The notes under the pieces are model-generated. The model saw only the letters and a program-made list of their open reading frames with translations, did not search any database and had not been told where the DNA came from. Shown piece by piece: positions 53,475-63,855 of a stretch of 64,000 nt of DNA. Numbering within the stretch: position 1 is the first letter of the stretch; each line of letters starts with the position of its first letter. The DNA lies in NCBI GenBank assembly GCA_035627955.1, contig DASPKU010000001.1:62001-126000 (forward strand). The letters are read 5' to 3'. A program made the position numbers and the translations under genes. Source of the stretch: Phycisphaerales bacterium (GTDB lineage: Bacteria; Planctomycetota; Phycisphaerae; Phycisphaerales; UBA1924).

Positions 53475-56237
53475 TCAGCAGGCGCTGCCGCCCAGGACGC
53501 GGAAGAACGCCTCGATGTCCTGGTCGGTGCCGATGTCACCGTCGCCGTTGAAGTCGGACGTATCGCACGTCGCGCAGCAGGTGCCACCCAGGCAGGCGAA
53601 GAAGGCTTCGATGTCCTGGTCGGTGCCGCTGTCACCGTCGTGGTTGAAGTCCTGCGAGCCGCAGTTGCTGGCGCAGGGACTGGTGGAGCAGTCGGAACCA
53701 GCGCCACCCCAGACGCCGCCCTGCGTGGAGCAGTCGGCCTCGGTGAGCACCTGGCAGTACTGCGCGAGGCAGCAGTTGCCGGTGGCGGGGGCGCAGCCGG
53801 TGCCGTTGCCGCCGGTCAGCACGATGGTGTAGGTGCCGGTGTCGCCGCCGCCGGTGTCCCAGCTGGCCAGGGCGCCAGCGGCGCCGGGGCCGTCGGGCGA
53901 CCGGACGCCGGTGAAGGGCGAGTTCGCCCAGATCAGCCCGCCGGAGCTGAGAGCGTCGGTGTTGTAATCGCTGATGGCGATGTAGTACTCGCCGGGGGTG
54001 AGGGCCTGAACGATCGGGCCGTCAATCTTCGAGAGGGCCGAAGAGGCCTGGTCGTCGTTGAAGGCCACGCCAGTCCCGTCGGCGCGGAACATGAACAGCT
54101 GCGAGTCGCCGAGGGTGCCGCCGCCCGTGGCGACGGTGGCCGAGAAGGTCGCGGGATCGCAGACGTAGATCTTCCACATGTCCACGTCGTTGCCGTAGCC
54201 GATCCCGCCGGTGATGGTGTCACCGGTGAAGGTGCCGGCGCCGGCGACGGTGTTCAGCGCGTCATCGACCCGGATCGCGATCGTGCCGTTGCCGGAGCGA
54301 GACTGCGCGTCCGTCGCGGTGAGGGCGACCGTGTAGCTGCCGACGGCCGTGCCGGAGGGCATGGTGTAAAGGTACGAGAAGACGTTGTCACCAGCCGTCG
54401 CGTCGCCGTTGGTGCCGTCGTCGTAGAGGGCCTGAGCCGGCGCGCCGCCGATCGCGGTGAGGTCGCCGGTAACCGTGATGCCGGTGCTCGTGGGGTTGAT
54501 GCCAGGAGCGACGTTGGCGCGCAGGAGGGTGGCGGCGCCGGCGAGGGCCTCGACAGCCACACCGGTCACGACGGGGGGCGTGGGCTGGTTGTTGGGCTCG
54601 AGCGCGATGCAGAGGTTCCACTTCGCGTCCAGGCCGGAGTCGTTGAAGCTCTCGAAGGTCTCGATGGTCCAGGTGCCGGCGTTCGCGACGATGTTGCCCG
54701 GGATCGGGACCACGCGGTCAACCACGTCGAAGGTGTCCCAGCCGCCACCGGTGGTGGTGTTGGGCTGCACGTTGAACGCGGCGCCGCCAGGGGGCGTGAT
54801 GCGCCACTGCGCCTCGGAGCGGTAGGTCGCGGTGGACTGGGCGTAGCACCGGCCGCTGATGTGCAGGGCCAGCACCGGATCGGAGCTGGTGAAGGTGAAG
54901 GTCTGCACCGAGTTGGTGGCGGTGCCCGCCAGGCCGTCGGAGTTCAGGCCGGTGAAAGACTGAGCCTCGATACCGGGGGGGCAGGAGGGCGGCGCGGTGC
55001 GAACATTGAGCGCGGGGAAGTTGCCGCCGCTCGTGCGGCTCTCGCCGTCCACAATGGTGAAGGGCACCGTGTAGCTGCCGGCGGCGCTGGGGGTGACAGA
55101 GGCGCCGAAGTTGTTGTCGCCCGCGGCGCCGTCGCCGTGCAGGCCGTCATCGAACAGGCTGATCACGCCGCCGCCGAGCGAGGTCGTGTCGGCGGACACG
55201 GCGAGATTCGTGCTGGTCGGGTTCACGCCGGGCGTGACCTGAACATTCAGCTGCACGTTGCTGCCGGCGTCAACGGTCCCCGAGGGGTTGCGCGTAGCGA
55301 CGCCCGTGGGGTTGGTCGGCTGGGTGTTCTGGATCACCGTGAAAGCCACGAACACAATGTCGTACGCGGCCGCCTTGGTTGCCGCCACGGGGAAGCTGCC
55401 CAGCGGATCATTGATCACGAGGCCGCAGTTCACTGCAGCGGTCGTGTTGCTGTTGGTCATGACGTTGGGGAAGTCGGTGCGCGCCGCGCCGGTGGACCGA
55501 TCGCCGGCCTCCACGGCCGCGCTGGTCGCGGTGTTGAAGTTGCTGACCGCGATGTAGTAATTGCCGGGGGCGAGCGTCTGGGTCAGTTGGCTCTGGGTGC
55601 CGGTGAGGGGGGCCGGAGCGTCGTCGCTCAGGCGCAGCAGGTTGAAGTTGCTGTCGAAGAGGAAGATCTCGGTGTCGTTCGAATGGCCCTGGCCGTAGGT
55701 GGAGATGGTAATGGCGCCATCAACCACGGTGGGGCCCGCGATGGCGGTCACCGGCTGGCGGTCGTACGTCGCGGTGTAGTTCCCGGTGGTGCCCGAGGCG
55801 CCCTGCATCCGGAAGAAGATCTCTTCCTCCTTGCCGAAGCCGTACCACTGCGACATACGGGCAGGGGTGCTGGCTGTCGAGGAGGTCTGAACGGTGGTGA
55901 GATCGGACGCGGTGCCCGCGGCCGGCACGCCCATCAGGGCAGCGCTGTGGCCGGCAGTACCGGTAGTGGTCACCACCAGGCGGTGGCGGTAGATGCCCAG
56001 CGCCGCCGCGGCGGTCTTAACGCGGAAGAAGTCCGCATTAGCGGTGCCCGCCCCGGTGGTCGTGGTGCCCGTCGTGAGACCGGTGAGGGTGTCACCGATG
56101 TTCACGAGGGTGGCGGGGGTGGCCGTCGCCTTCGTATTGTTGGGCTCGACCTCGGGCGTGCTCTGCGCACCGGCGTAACCGGCGAGCAGCATCGTCGCCG
56201 TGACACCCGTCAGGCTCTTCAGGAACGTCGTCTTCAT
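53475..56237 (-). CDS. Large secreted protein with paired C-terminal GC-type repeats (I)
   Basis: A 920-residue exported protein. Signal peptide (TATMLLAGYAGAQ), then EVEPNNTKATATPA, a start shared by many planctomycete surface proteins. It contains several beta-sandwich units: ARMSQWYGFGKEEEIFFRMQ, NYYIAVSNFNTATSAAVEAG, and two blocks of the form NPTSTxLxVxxDLTxIGG...YDDGTNGDATAGDNVFSY. Cys-rich GCAPATGNCCLAQYCQVLTE precedes two tail repeats DFNHDGDSGTDQDIEAFF and DFNGDGDIGTDQDIEAFF, ending GGSAC. It is paralogous to the 56561 gene. The ATG at 56237 has GGGGAG about nine bases upstream. It probably decorates the surface; its ligand is unknown. Confidence 0.8.
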   Translation of the reverse strand: MKTTFLKSLTGVTATMLLAGYAGAQSTPEVEPNNTKATATPATLVNIGDTLTGLTTGTTTTGAGTANADFFRVKTAAAALGIYRHRLVVTTTGTAGHSAALMGVPAAGTASDLTTVQTSSTASTPARMSQWYGFGKEEEIFFRMQGASGTTGNYTATYDRQPVTAIAGPTVVDGAITISTYGQGHSNDTEIFLFDSNFNLLRLSDDAPAPLTGTQSQLTQTLAPGNYYIAVSNFNTATSAAVEAGDRSTGAARTDFPNVMTNSNTTAAVNCGLVINDPLGSFPVAATKAAAYDIVFVAFTVIQNTQPTNPTGVATRNPSGTVDAGSNVQLNVQVTPGVNPTSTNLAVSADTTSLGGGVISLFDDGLHGDGAAGDNNFGASVTPSAAGSYTVPFTIVDGESRTSGGNFPALNVRTAPPSCPPGIEAQSFTGLNSDGLAGTATNSVQTFTFTSSDPVLALHISGRCYAQSTATYRSEAQWRITPPGGAAFNVQPNTTTGGGWDTFDVVDRVVPIPGNIVANAGTWTIETFESFNDSGLDAKWNLCIALEPNNQPTPPVVTGVAVEALAGAATLLRANVAPGINPTSTGITVTGDLTAIGGAPAQALYDDGTNGDATAGDNVFSYLYTMPSGTAVGSYTVALTATDAQSRSGNGTIAIRVDDALNTVAGAGTFTGDTITGGIGYGNDVDMWKIYVCDPATFSATVATGGGTLGDSQLFMFRADGTGVAFNDDQASSALSKIDGPIVQALTPGEYYIAISDYNTDALSSGGLIWANSPFTGVRSPDGPGAAGALASWDTGGGDTGTYTIVLTGGNGTGCAPATGNCCLAQYCQVLTEADCSTQGGVWGGAGSDCSTSPCASNCGSQDFNHDGDSGTDQDIEAFFACLGGTCCATCDTSDFNGDGDIGTDQDIEAFFRVLGGSAC

Positions 56238-56560
56238 TTTCAGCATCTCCCCAAAAAGGTTTGCAACCTGACCTCCGGCGCAGACGAATATCCGCGTCGG
56301 GGCCGACTCGTACGGCTAGATGTACCATCAACTGGCCCGCGGTGTCAAAGCAAAATAACGCTTCCTTGACCCACTTTTGGTCTTTTTTGCGCCTTGAGGT
56401 CCGCGTTCCGCTGCGCCGAAGGTTCTGAGACCAAACAACTTCCGTCTGGGCGCCGATCCCGGGCGTGGTTCCTTCTGCACCTGACGCAATCCAAAAAGAA
56501 AGACCCCCGCGCCTTCAGGTCGCGGGGGTCGCTGGTGTTTCTTCGGATCAGCTCAGCCGA
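56238..56560. other. Region between the two large GC-repeat genes
   Basis: A 323-base gap. It holds the terminator of the 56561 gene (56493-56530) and upstream DNA of the 53475 gene, including AT-richer GCAAAATAACGCTTCC near 56348 that may contain its promoter. No gene seen. Confidence 0.65.
56493..56530 (-). terminator. Strong terminator of the 56561-59620 gene
   Basis: Minus strand GACCCCCGCG / CGCGGGGGTC with a loop of ACCTGAAGG type, then TTTCTTTTTGG. Confidence 0.9.
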
Positions 56561-59500
56561 TCAGCAGGGGTTGCCGCCCAGGACGCGGAAGAACGCCTCG
56601 ATGTCCTGGTCGGTGCCGAAGTCCCCGTCGCCGTTGAAGTCGCTGCCCTGGCAGAAGCAGGTCTCGCAGCAGGTGCCGCCCAGGCAGGCGAAGAACGCCT
56701 CGATGTCCTGGTCGGTGCCGCTGTCGCCGTCCCCGTTGTAGTCCTGCGGGCCGCACTCGTTGCCGGCGCAGGTCGGGCCGCAGACGGGTTCTGACACCCA
56801 GGTGAGCAACTGAGAAGCGAAGTTGAAGCCGGCGCTGGGGATGCTGTACGCCAGCGTTCCGTTCGCGTTCTCGATGCCGATGGTGCAGTCACCGCCGCTG
56901 GCGTCGACATTGGTCCCCTGACCGGTTCCGCTGGTGTTCACCGGCGAGCAGGGGCCGTAGACGAACTCGATGTTGTTGCTGCCCTCGTGCAGGATGACCT
57001 GGAAGGTCTCCGAGGTCGCCGGGAAGGCGCTGGCCTGACGGTACTGCGTGACGTTGTTCCACTCGATGATGAAGGTGCGGTTGGGAGCGGTCCCGAGCTC
57101 CTGCGTGTAGATATCGCCGCTGCCCTCGGCCGTGTTGATGGTGTTGTAGTCGTCCCACAGCGGGTAGATGGCGTTGTTGGGAACGGCGGCGGCAGGGATG
57201 CCGGTGTTCTGATAGGCCGTGCTCGGGGCGGCCACGAACTGCATGGTTCCGTTGGAGACCACGCCCACGCTCGTGTAGGAGTTACCGAAGAAGTTGAAGC
57301 TGAAAGGCAGGGTCACGGTCTGCGAGCAGTCGTCGCAGTTCGAGACGGTGGTGAGCATGGTGCCCGTGCCCGAGATCGACGAGAAGGTCGTCGGGCTCTC
57401 CGCCATCGTGTAGGTGATCCCGCCGCAGTCCGACCCATTGCCGCGGTAGGTGCCGCCGCCCTGGACGCAGTTGTACTCCGTGCTGATGGAGCAGACGCCC
57501 GCGGTGCAGCAGCCGCCCTGGGGCGGGGCGGTCAGGGTCATTGTGATCGCGCCCGTGCCCGTGCGGTTCTGGTCATCGCTCACGGTGAAGGGGATGCTGC
57601 GGGCGCCCGCCGTCAGCGGCTCGACCAGGGTGGCCTGGAAGCTGAACACGTTGTCACCCGCGGCGACGTCGCCATTGGTGCCGTCGTCGTAGAACTGCTG
57701 GGTCGAGGAGCCGTTGATGCTGGAGAGGTCGCCGGTGACCTCGAGGCCGGTGCTGTTGGGGTTGAGGCCACCGGTGACTGTCACGGTCAGCAGGGTGCTG
57801 GTCGTGATCTGCGCCGTCGCGGGGGTCGCGAGGCCCGTGCCGCGCGGGTTGGTCGGCGCGGTCAGCGGCTGCACCTGGAAGCGGACCCACTGCACATCGA
57901 AGAAACCGGGCTTGGTGAGCGGCACATCGACGGGGGAGCCCGTGACGTCAGTGAACCGCACGCCGATGTTCGTGGACGTCGCCGTGCTGCTGTTGGCGAC
58001 GATGTTGCCGAAGTCGAGCACGTTGCTCCCGGTGGAGGTGTCATCGGACGCGGCGGGCTGGTCGTTGCTGGTGTTGAAGTTCGACCACGCCAGGTAGTAC
58101 GTGCCGACAGGGAAGGTGCGCGTGAGGGAGTTGGGGGTGTCGTTGGCGAAGTCGGGCACCGGCGCGAAGTTCGCGTCAAAGACGATGAAGTCGACGTCCA
58201 CAGTGTGGCCGGCGCGGTCAATGGTGATCTGCCCCTCTGCGAACGTGCCGGCGTCCACGGGCGTGATCCCCTCGCGCGTGTACGTGCCGGTGTAGGGCGC
58301 GGTCGTGGCGGTCGCGCCGGTCACGCGGTAGTAGAGCTCCTCCTGACGCCCGAACCCGTACCACTGCACGCTGCGCGCCGGCGTGGGGTTCGTGGCGGTC
58401 GTGGACGAGGTCTGGAACGCGATGTCGGAGTTCGTACTGATCACGCGACCGGTCTGGCTGAGGCCCCGGATGGTGCCCGTGTGCGAGTTGGTGGCGCTGT
58501 TGAGGGTGATGCGGTGGCGGTAGATGCCCAGCGGAGCCGTCTGGGTCTTGATGCGGAAGTTGTCGGCCGAGCCGTTGCCGGCGGTGACGGTGCTGGCGCC
58601 TGTGGTCGTTCCGGTGATGGCCTGGCCGGGCGCGAGCGACTGGATGAGGTTCGCGCGGATCTTGGTGTCGTTGTCCTCAACTTCGGTGTACACACCGCTG
58701 CCGTCAGCCGTCAGCGTTGCGGGCGGCGTCACCACGTTGAACGCGATGTTGCGGGTGGACGCAAGGTTCAGGCTGTTGGTGCCGGTGACGGCAAGGTTGT
58801 AGCTGCCCAGCGCGGTGCCGGAGGGAATCGTGTGTGCCAGCGAGAACACGTTGTTGCCGGGCACCGCGTCGCCGTGCGTGCCGTCGTCATACATGAGGGC
58901 GGTTGCCGAGCCGCCGATCGCCGAGAAGTCAATGGTCGTGACCAGGCCCTGCGACCCGCAGTTCGCCGCGGTGGCGGTGAAGAGGACCGACGCGTTGTCC
59001 CACCCGGAGCCCGGGGTCGCTGCCGCGGCAGAGAACAGGGGCGACTCGGTCGCCGTGCCGTAGTTGACATCGAGCTGCATGGCCCCGCCGGCGCCTGTGC
59101 CTCCGGTCACCGCCCAGGGCGTGCCGAAGTTATCGGGGTTGTTGCCGCCCGTCGCGTTGTAGCGGCAGATCGCGATGTAGTACTCGCCGGCGGGCAGGCC
59201 GCCGTCGCGTCCGTCGAAGGCGACGCCATCGGGGCCGTTCGCGCGTACCTGGCAGTTGGAGCCGTAGCTGAGCGCGCTGCCCACACCGGGGCCGTCGTCG
59301 TCGTCGAAGCTCGTGCCGACGGCGCCCGAGGCGAAGTTGCCGGCAGAGTCGTACAGCGCCATCTCCGTATCGATCGTGGTGGCGCCACCGTTGTGCGTAC
59401 GGATGTCCAGGTAGTTTGTCGCGGTGCCCGTCTGCACAGCCACCGGCAGCGTGAGCTTGTACCACAGCACCGTGCTGGGCGAGATCGTGATCGCGCGGTT

Positions 59501-59620
59501 GATGTTGGTGGGGTTGGTAAGCGAACCGAAGTCTTCGTTGACGGTCGGCTGCGCGTACGCGGCGGCGGCCAGCAGCAGGGCCGCGGAGGCGCCCGCCTGA
59601 CGGATCATCTTCTTGTTCAT
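56561..59620 (-). CDS. Large secreted protein with paired C-terminal GC-type repeats (II)
   Basis: A 1019-residue exported protein, longer paralogue of the 53475 product. After a signal peptide (SAALLLAAAAYAQ) it has units parallel to that protein: PARSVQWYGFGRQEELYYRV, GTYYLAWSNFNTSNDQPAAS, and LNPNSTGLEVTGDLSSINGS with YDDGTNGDVAAGDNVFSF, resembling so-called choice-of-anchor domains. An extra module (TLPFSFNFFGNSYTSVGVVS to TFQVILHEGSNNIEFVYGPC) looks like a nidogen/PKD-type beta domain. The tail carries DYNGDGDSGTDQDIEAFF and DFNGDGDFGTDQDIEAFF and ends GGNPC. GGGAG precedes the ATG. Function unknown, surface location inferred. Confidence 0.8.
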   Translation of the reverse strand: MNKKMIRQAGASAALLLAAAAYAQPTVNEDFGSLTNPTNINRAITISPSTVLWYKLTLPVAVQTGTATNYLDIRTHNGGATTIDTEMALYDSAGNFASGAVGTSFDDDDGPGVGSALSYGSNCQVRANGPDGVAFDGRDGGLPAGEYYIAICRYNATGGNNPDNFGTPWAVTGGTGAGGAMQLDVNYGTATESPLFSAAAATPGSGWDNASVLFTATAANCGSQGLVTTIDFSAIGGSATALMYDDGTHGDAVPGNNVFSLAHTIPSGTALGSYNLAVTGTNSLNLASTRNIAFNVVTPPATLTADGSGVYTEVEDNDTKIRANLIQSLAPGQAITGTTTGASTVTAGNGSADNFRIKTQTAPLGIYRHRITLNSATNSHTGTIRGLSQTGRVISTNSDIAFQTSSTTATNPTPARSVQWYGFGRQEELYYRVTGATATTAPYTGTYTREGITPVDAGTFAEGQITIDRAGHTVDVDFIVFDANFAPVPDFANDTPNSLTRTFPVGTYYLAWSNFNTSNDQPAASDDTSTGSNVLDFGNIVANSSTATSTNIGVRFTDVTGSPVDVPLTKPGFFDVQWVRFQVQPLTAPTNPRGTGLATPATAQITTSTLLTVTVTGGLNPNSTGLEVTGDLSSINGSSTQQFYDDGTNGDVAAGDNVFSFQATLVEPLTAGARSIPFTVSDDQNRTGTGAITMTLTAPPQGGCCTAGVCSISTEYNCVQGGGTYRGNGSDCGGITYTMAESPTTFSSISGTGTMLTTVSNCDDCSQTVTLPFSFNFFGNSYTSVGVVSNGTMQFVAAPSTAYQNTGIPAAAVPNNAIYPLWDDYNTINTAEGSGDIYTQELGTAPNRTFIIEWNNVTQYRQASAFPATSETFQVILHEGSNNIEFVYGPCSPVNTSGTGQGTNVDASGGDCTIGIENANGTLAYSIPSAGFNFASQLLTWVSEPVCGPTCAGNECGPQDYNGDGDSGTDQDIEAFFACLGGTCCETCFCQGSDFNGDGDFGTDQDIEAFFRVLGGNPC

Positions 59621-59741
59621 AACGACTCCCTCACGATGTAGGTTGTTAAGCGCGCGCGGACCCTCCGCGCCGAGGACATTGGTCTACCAGAAGGGGTCCG
59701 TGAGGTCAAAGAGTTTCCGGGCACATCGGCGCAGCGCGGAG

Positions 59742-61504
59742 TTATTCGCCGCTTCCGCCCCACGCGCGGGTGTGGAGGGCCGCTCGCCCGGGCTCCGCCT
59801 GCCAGGGGAGCATGGGGCGGGGCCACGCTGAGCGCACCCCGCGGGCGTCGGTGCGCACAATCCCCAGCCGCAGCGTCCCGTCGTGTTCCACCGCACCGGG
59901 GGGGGGATTGAACCTGAACGACCACCGATCGACGGCGCGCGTGACCTCGGTTTGCCCAGGCGAGGGGGCGAGTTCTGGTGGAAGGTTGAGGTCGGCGGGC
60001 AGCACATTCCGAACGCCGCCAGTCATGTCAATCCGCAAAATGGCCGTGGGTTTCCCCGGAGAACCGAAGTAGAGCATCACCGCCTCCCGCTTGAGCGTGT
60101 CTGGGTCAATCGCAGAGGGGAGGCGGCACTCGACCACCAGTTCCCAGCGGCGGGATTCCAGCCTGGACGGCGGCGCGGCCGGGTCGGGGGCGGGCCGGTG
60201 CAGCAGCGCCGCGGTGGCCCAGTCTTCTTCGGTACGCAGTTCGGCCAGGCCCTCCGGCCCGCGGAGCCAGGCCTGCATGCTGTAATCCCGGACGAGCGGC
60301 CCGATTGTCAGCCCGGGCGGCTGCACGGGCACGCGGTCGCACAGCACCGAAAGGCCGGTGGCGCTCCGCCCGATGTGCGCCCGCAGTTCCGCGGCGAGCA
60401 CACCCGCGGTCTCACACCCCGGCACGGGCACGAGCAGCTTCAGCGAGCTCAGCGAGAGCAGCGGCAGGAAGTCAGAGTCTTCGCGCGCCTGCGACTCGAC
60501 CCACACCCGCGTGGCGACGTCGCCGAGGTTGGCGAATCCGATGGTGGCCACGGGGGTGCGCCGTGCTTCATCAAGTACGCCGGAATCGTCAATCACCCAC
60601 GCGACGCCGCTTGGTTGGTCCATGAGCCATGCCCGGGCGAGCTCGACGCGGCGCTCGGGCGTGATGCTCGCGTTTAGCAGGCTGGCGAGCAGCAGGTCGA
60701 GGGCCGCGTGGTCCAGCGGCCACGCGGGCGCGTGCACGCCCGCGCCGAAGTCGACGACTGCGGCGACGCGCTGCTTCAGTCGCCACGCGAGCTCGGGGTC
60801 GGCGCTCCACAGCCACGCGAGGGCGACGCGCCAGCGATCCTCATTCTGTCGGGCGATCGCCTCGATCACCGGGTCCTTGAAACCGACGGGCTCAGCGCCG
60901 GCGGGCCTAGGCGCGAGGCCATTGAACAGCAGCTTGTACCGCCAGCGCGTGAGCGGACTCTGAGCTTCCGAGGACACGCGCCGCAGCAGCCCCGGGTCAG
61001 CTCGGGCGCGGTCATCGGCAACGGCAGGCCACGGATTCAGCAGCGGCTCGGGCGCCTCCTCGTTAGGCACCGGCAGCAGCGAGACATCCGGCAGCCAGTT
61101 GAGCGCATAGTCGCGCCCGGCGACGGTCATTGTCTTTGCGTCGCTCTCGCGTGGCGTCTGCACCACCACCACCCAGGGGGACACGCCTTTCGCTGCATCC
61201 TTCGCGCGGATGGAGCCCCACGCGCCGGCAGCGGGCAGCCATGCCTCGCCATTGGCACCTTCCGAGCGGTTCACGAAGATGCGGAACACTTCGGCTTCGA
61301 GCCGCGTCCCGTCGTCGAGCGTTGCGCCCGATGGTGGGGGCTCGGCCTGCGGTGGCAGGGTCACAACGACCCGCGAGTCGCGGAACGCGTCCAGTCGCGG
61401 CAGCGCCGCGGGGTTCACCGCCTGCGGCGCGGCGCGAGGTCCGCTCGAGCATGCCGTGAGCATCACGACCACCGCGCCGAGCACAGCAGCGATCGCCGTC
61501 CGTA

Positions 61505-61508
<4 letters not shown>
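59742..61508 (-). CDS. Lipoprotein of unknown function coupled to MoxR
   Basis: A 588-residue lipoprotein: signal helix TAIAAVLGAVVVMLT and lipobox TACSS. The rest is a soluble mix with LAWLWSADPELAWRLKQRVA and WRYKLLFNGLAPRPAGAEPV, and a C-terminal beta part (DRWSFRFNPPPGAVEHDGTL). I cannot place it in a family. The start is GTG, overlapping the MoxR stop (GTGA). In many bacteria MoxR is followed by DUF58 and VWA genes; here this lipoprotein takes that place, so it may be a client or partner of MoxR in envelope maturation. Confidence 0.68.
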
Positions 61509-62557
<1,049 letters not shown>

Positions 62558-62649
62558 CGGGGCGGATGGTAACCTCACGGCACCCGCGCATCTGTCCCCG
62601 AGATCCCATGGCTCCTCGGGGTGCCCCTCGCCCTATCCCCCAGCGCAAC

Positions 62650-62676
62650 AAAAACCGAGACCTCCGCAGGTCTCGG
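62650..62676 (-). terminator. Terminator of rpmH
   Basis: Minus strand CCGAGACCT-GCGG-AGGTCTCGG then TTTTTG, about 25 bases past the rpmH stop. Confidence 0.92.
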
Positions 62677-62700
62677 CTCAGTTCTGGCTGGGAGCGGTCT

Positions 62701-62841
62701 TTACTTGTCCGCGACGTTCAGGGAACGGCCCGCGGCCCGCTTGCGGTTGATCAGCTTGCGGCCGTTCTTGGTCTTCATCCGGGCGCGGAAACCGATGGCG
62801 CGCTTGCGCTTGATGCGGCTGGTGCGGTGTGGGTAGTGCAT
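62701..62841 (-). CDS. rpmH: 50S ribosomal protein bL34
   Basis: A 46-residue ribosomal protein, too short to be picked up easily: it begins [20 protein letters not shown], goes on [20 protein letters not shown] and ends LNVADK. The [19 protein letters not shown] core is the L34 signature. GAGG lies six bases before the ATG at 62841. It has its own terminator and no rnpA next to it, unlike the common rpmH-rnpA order; no dnaA or origin is seen here. Confidence 0.96.
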   Translation of the reverse strand: MHYPHRTSRIKRKRAIGFRARMKTKNGRKLINRKRAAGRSLNVADK

Positions 62842-63115
62842 AGAAACCTCGTCCTTGGCTCAGTTCAGGGCCGGAACAATAGACACCCACCGCAGCCCCG
62901 GCCAGCCCCTTCCCAAATCCCCCTGCAAATCCGCCCACCTATCCGCGGGGGTAAGGTACGCTCTTGACCGGGTCGCTATCCTCGACCCGTCCCTTGGTGG
63001 GGCCACTGCTCTCGCTTTCATGCCGCCCGCCCCGGCCCGTAGCCGGGTCCGCGAGTCGGCGTGCAAGCGCCAGCACTGGCCCGCCCTTCACGCCCCGGTG
63101 GGCCCTCCGTGCTCT
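62842..63115. other. Divergent region between rpmH and rnc
   Basis: A 274-base gap. It should hold both promoters; a possible -35-like TTGACC occurs near 62963 on the plus strand, without a clear -10. The plus frame is open upstream of rnc but shows no ribonuclease-like sequence, so rnc is started at 63116. Confidence 0.5.
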
Positions 63116-63844
63116 ATGGACGAATCTTCGCGCGCCAGGGTCGAGGCGCTCCTCGGCCACAACTTCAAGGACCCCGCCCTGCTCGAGCTTGCCTTGCGGC
63201 ACGCCAGCACCGCCGATACACCGCTCTCCTCCAACGAGCGGCTCGAGTTCCTGGGCGACGCCGTGCTCGGCATGGTGGTGTGCGAGATGGTCTTCCGCCG
63301 CTACCCGGCCCTGCGCGAAGGCGACATGACCAAGATCAAGAGCCACGCCGTCAGCCGCGAGATGTGCGCTGTCCTCGCCCGCCAGCTCGGCCTCGAGCAG
63401 TTCCTGGTGCTTGGCAAGGGCATGCAGAGCGGCGCCGCCATGCCCCCTTCGCTCGCCGCGGCCGCGCTCGAGGCAGTGATCGGCGCGATGTACCTCGATG
63501 CGGGGTTCGACAAGACCGCGGAGTTCATCCGACCGCTGGTCACGCCTGTGGTCGAGAAGGCTGCGCAGAGCGGGCACCAGCAGAACTTCAAGAGCGTGCT
63601 GCAGCAGCACGCCCAGCAGGCGTTTGGGTCCACGCCCGCCTACCGCACGCTCGACGAGCAAGGCCCTGATCACAGCAAGTGCTTCAAGATCTGCGTCGAC
63701 ATCGGCGGCCGCCGCTTCGAGGGCTGCTGGGGCCAGACCAAAAAGAAGGCCGAGCAGGAGGCCGCGCTGGCCGCGCTCAAGGAGCTGGGCGTGGTGCAGG
63801 AAGGCCCCGAGGGTGAGCTGCGGATCGTTCCGGCGGTCACGTGA
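63116..63844 (+). CDS. rnc: Ribonuclease III
   Basis: A 242-residue RNase III. The catalytic signature is in LSSNERLEFLGDAVLGMVVC, with the second acidic cluster EAVIGAMYLDAGFDKTAEFI, and a C-terminal double-stranded RNA-binding domain (NFKSVLQQHAQQAFGSTPAY, KICVDIGGRRFEGCWGQTKK, KAEQEAALAALKEL). It cuts dsRNA in rRNA processing and mRNA control. The ATG at 63116 gives the normal N terminus (DESSRARVEALLGHNFKD); an upstream in-frame extension to 62855 is not family-like. Confidence 0.95.
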   Translation: MDESSRARVEALLGHNFKDPALLELALRHASTADTPLSSNERLEFLGDAVLGMVVCEMVFRRYPALREGDMTKIKSHAVSREMCAVLARQLGLEQFLVLGKGMQSGAAMPPSLAAAALEAVIGAMYLDAGFDKTAEFIRPLVTPVVEKAAQSGHQQNFKSVLQQHAQQAFGSTPAYRTLDEQGPDHSKCFKICVDIGGRRFEGCWGQTKKKAEQEAALAALKELGVVQEGPEGELRIVPAVT

Positions 63845-63855
63845 GCACGCGGCCG

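Noticed and set aside
53370-59641. Very long plus-strand open frames (about 999 and 884 codons) opposite the two large GC-repeat genes
   Set aside because: They are antisense shadows caused by high GC and few stop codons; composition is Gly/Arg/Val/Ala-rich without domains, while the minus strand has signal peptides, repeats and terminators.
62650-62841. Replication origin near rpmH
   Set aside because: rpmH often lies near oriC, but no rnpA, dnaA or DnaA-box cluster is visible here.
62855-63115. N-terminal extension of RNase III
   Set aside because: The frame is open but the sequence is unlike any RNase III N terminus, and the ATG at 63116 gives the standard length.
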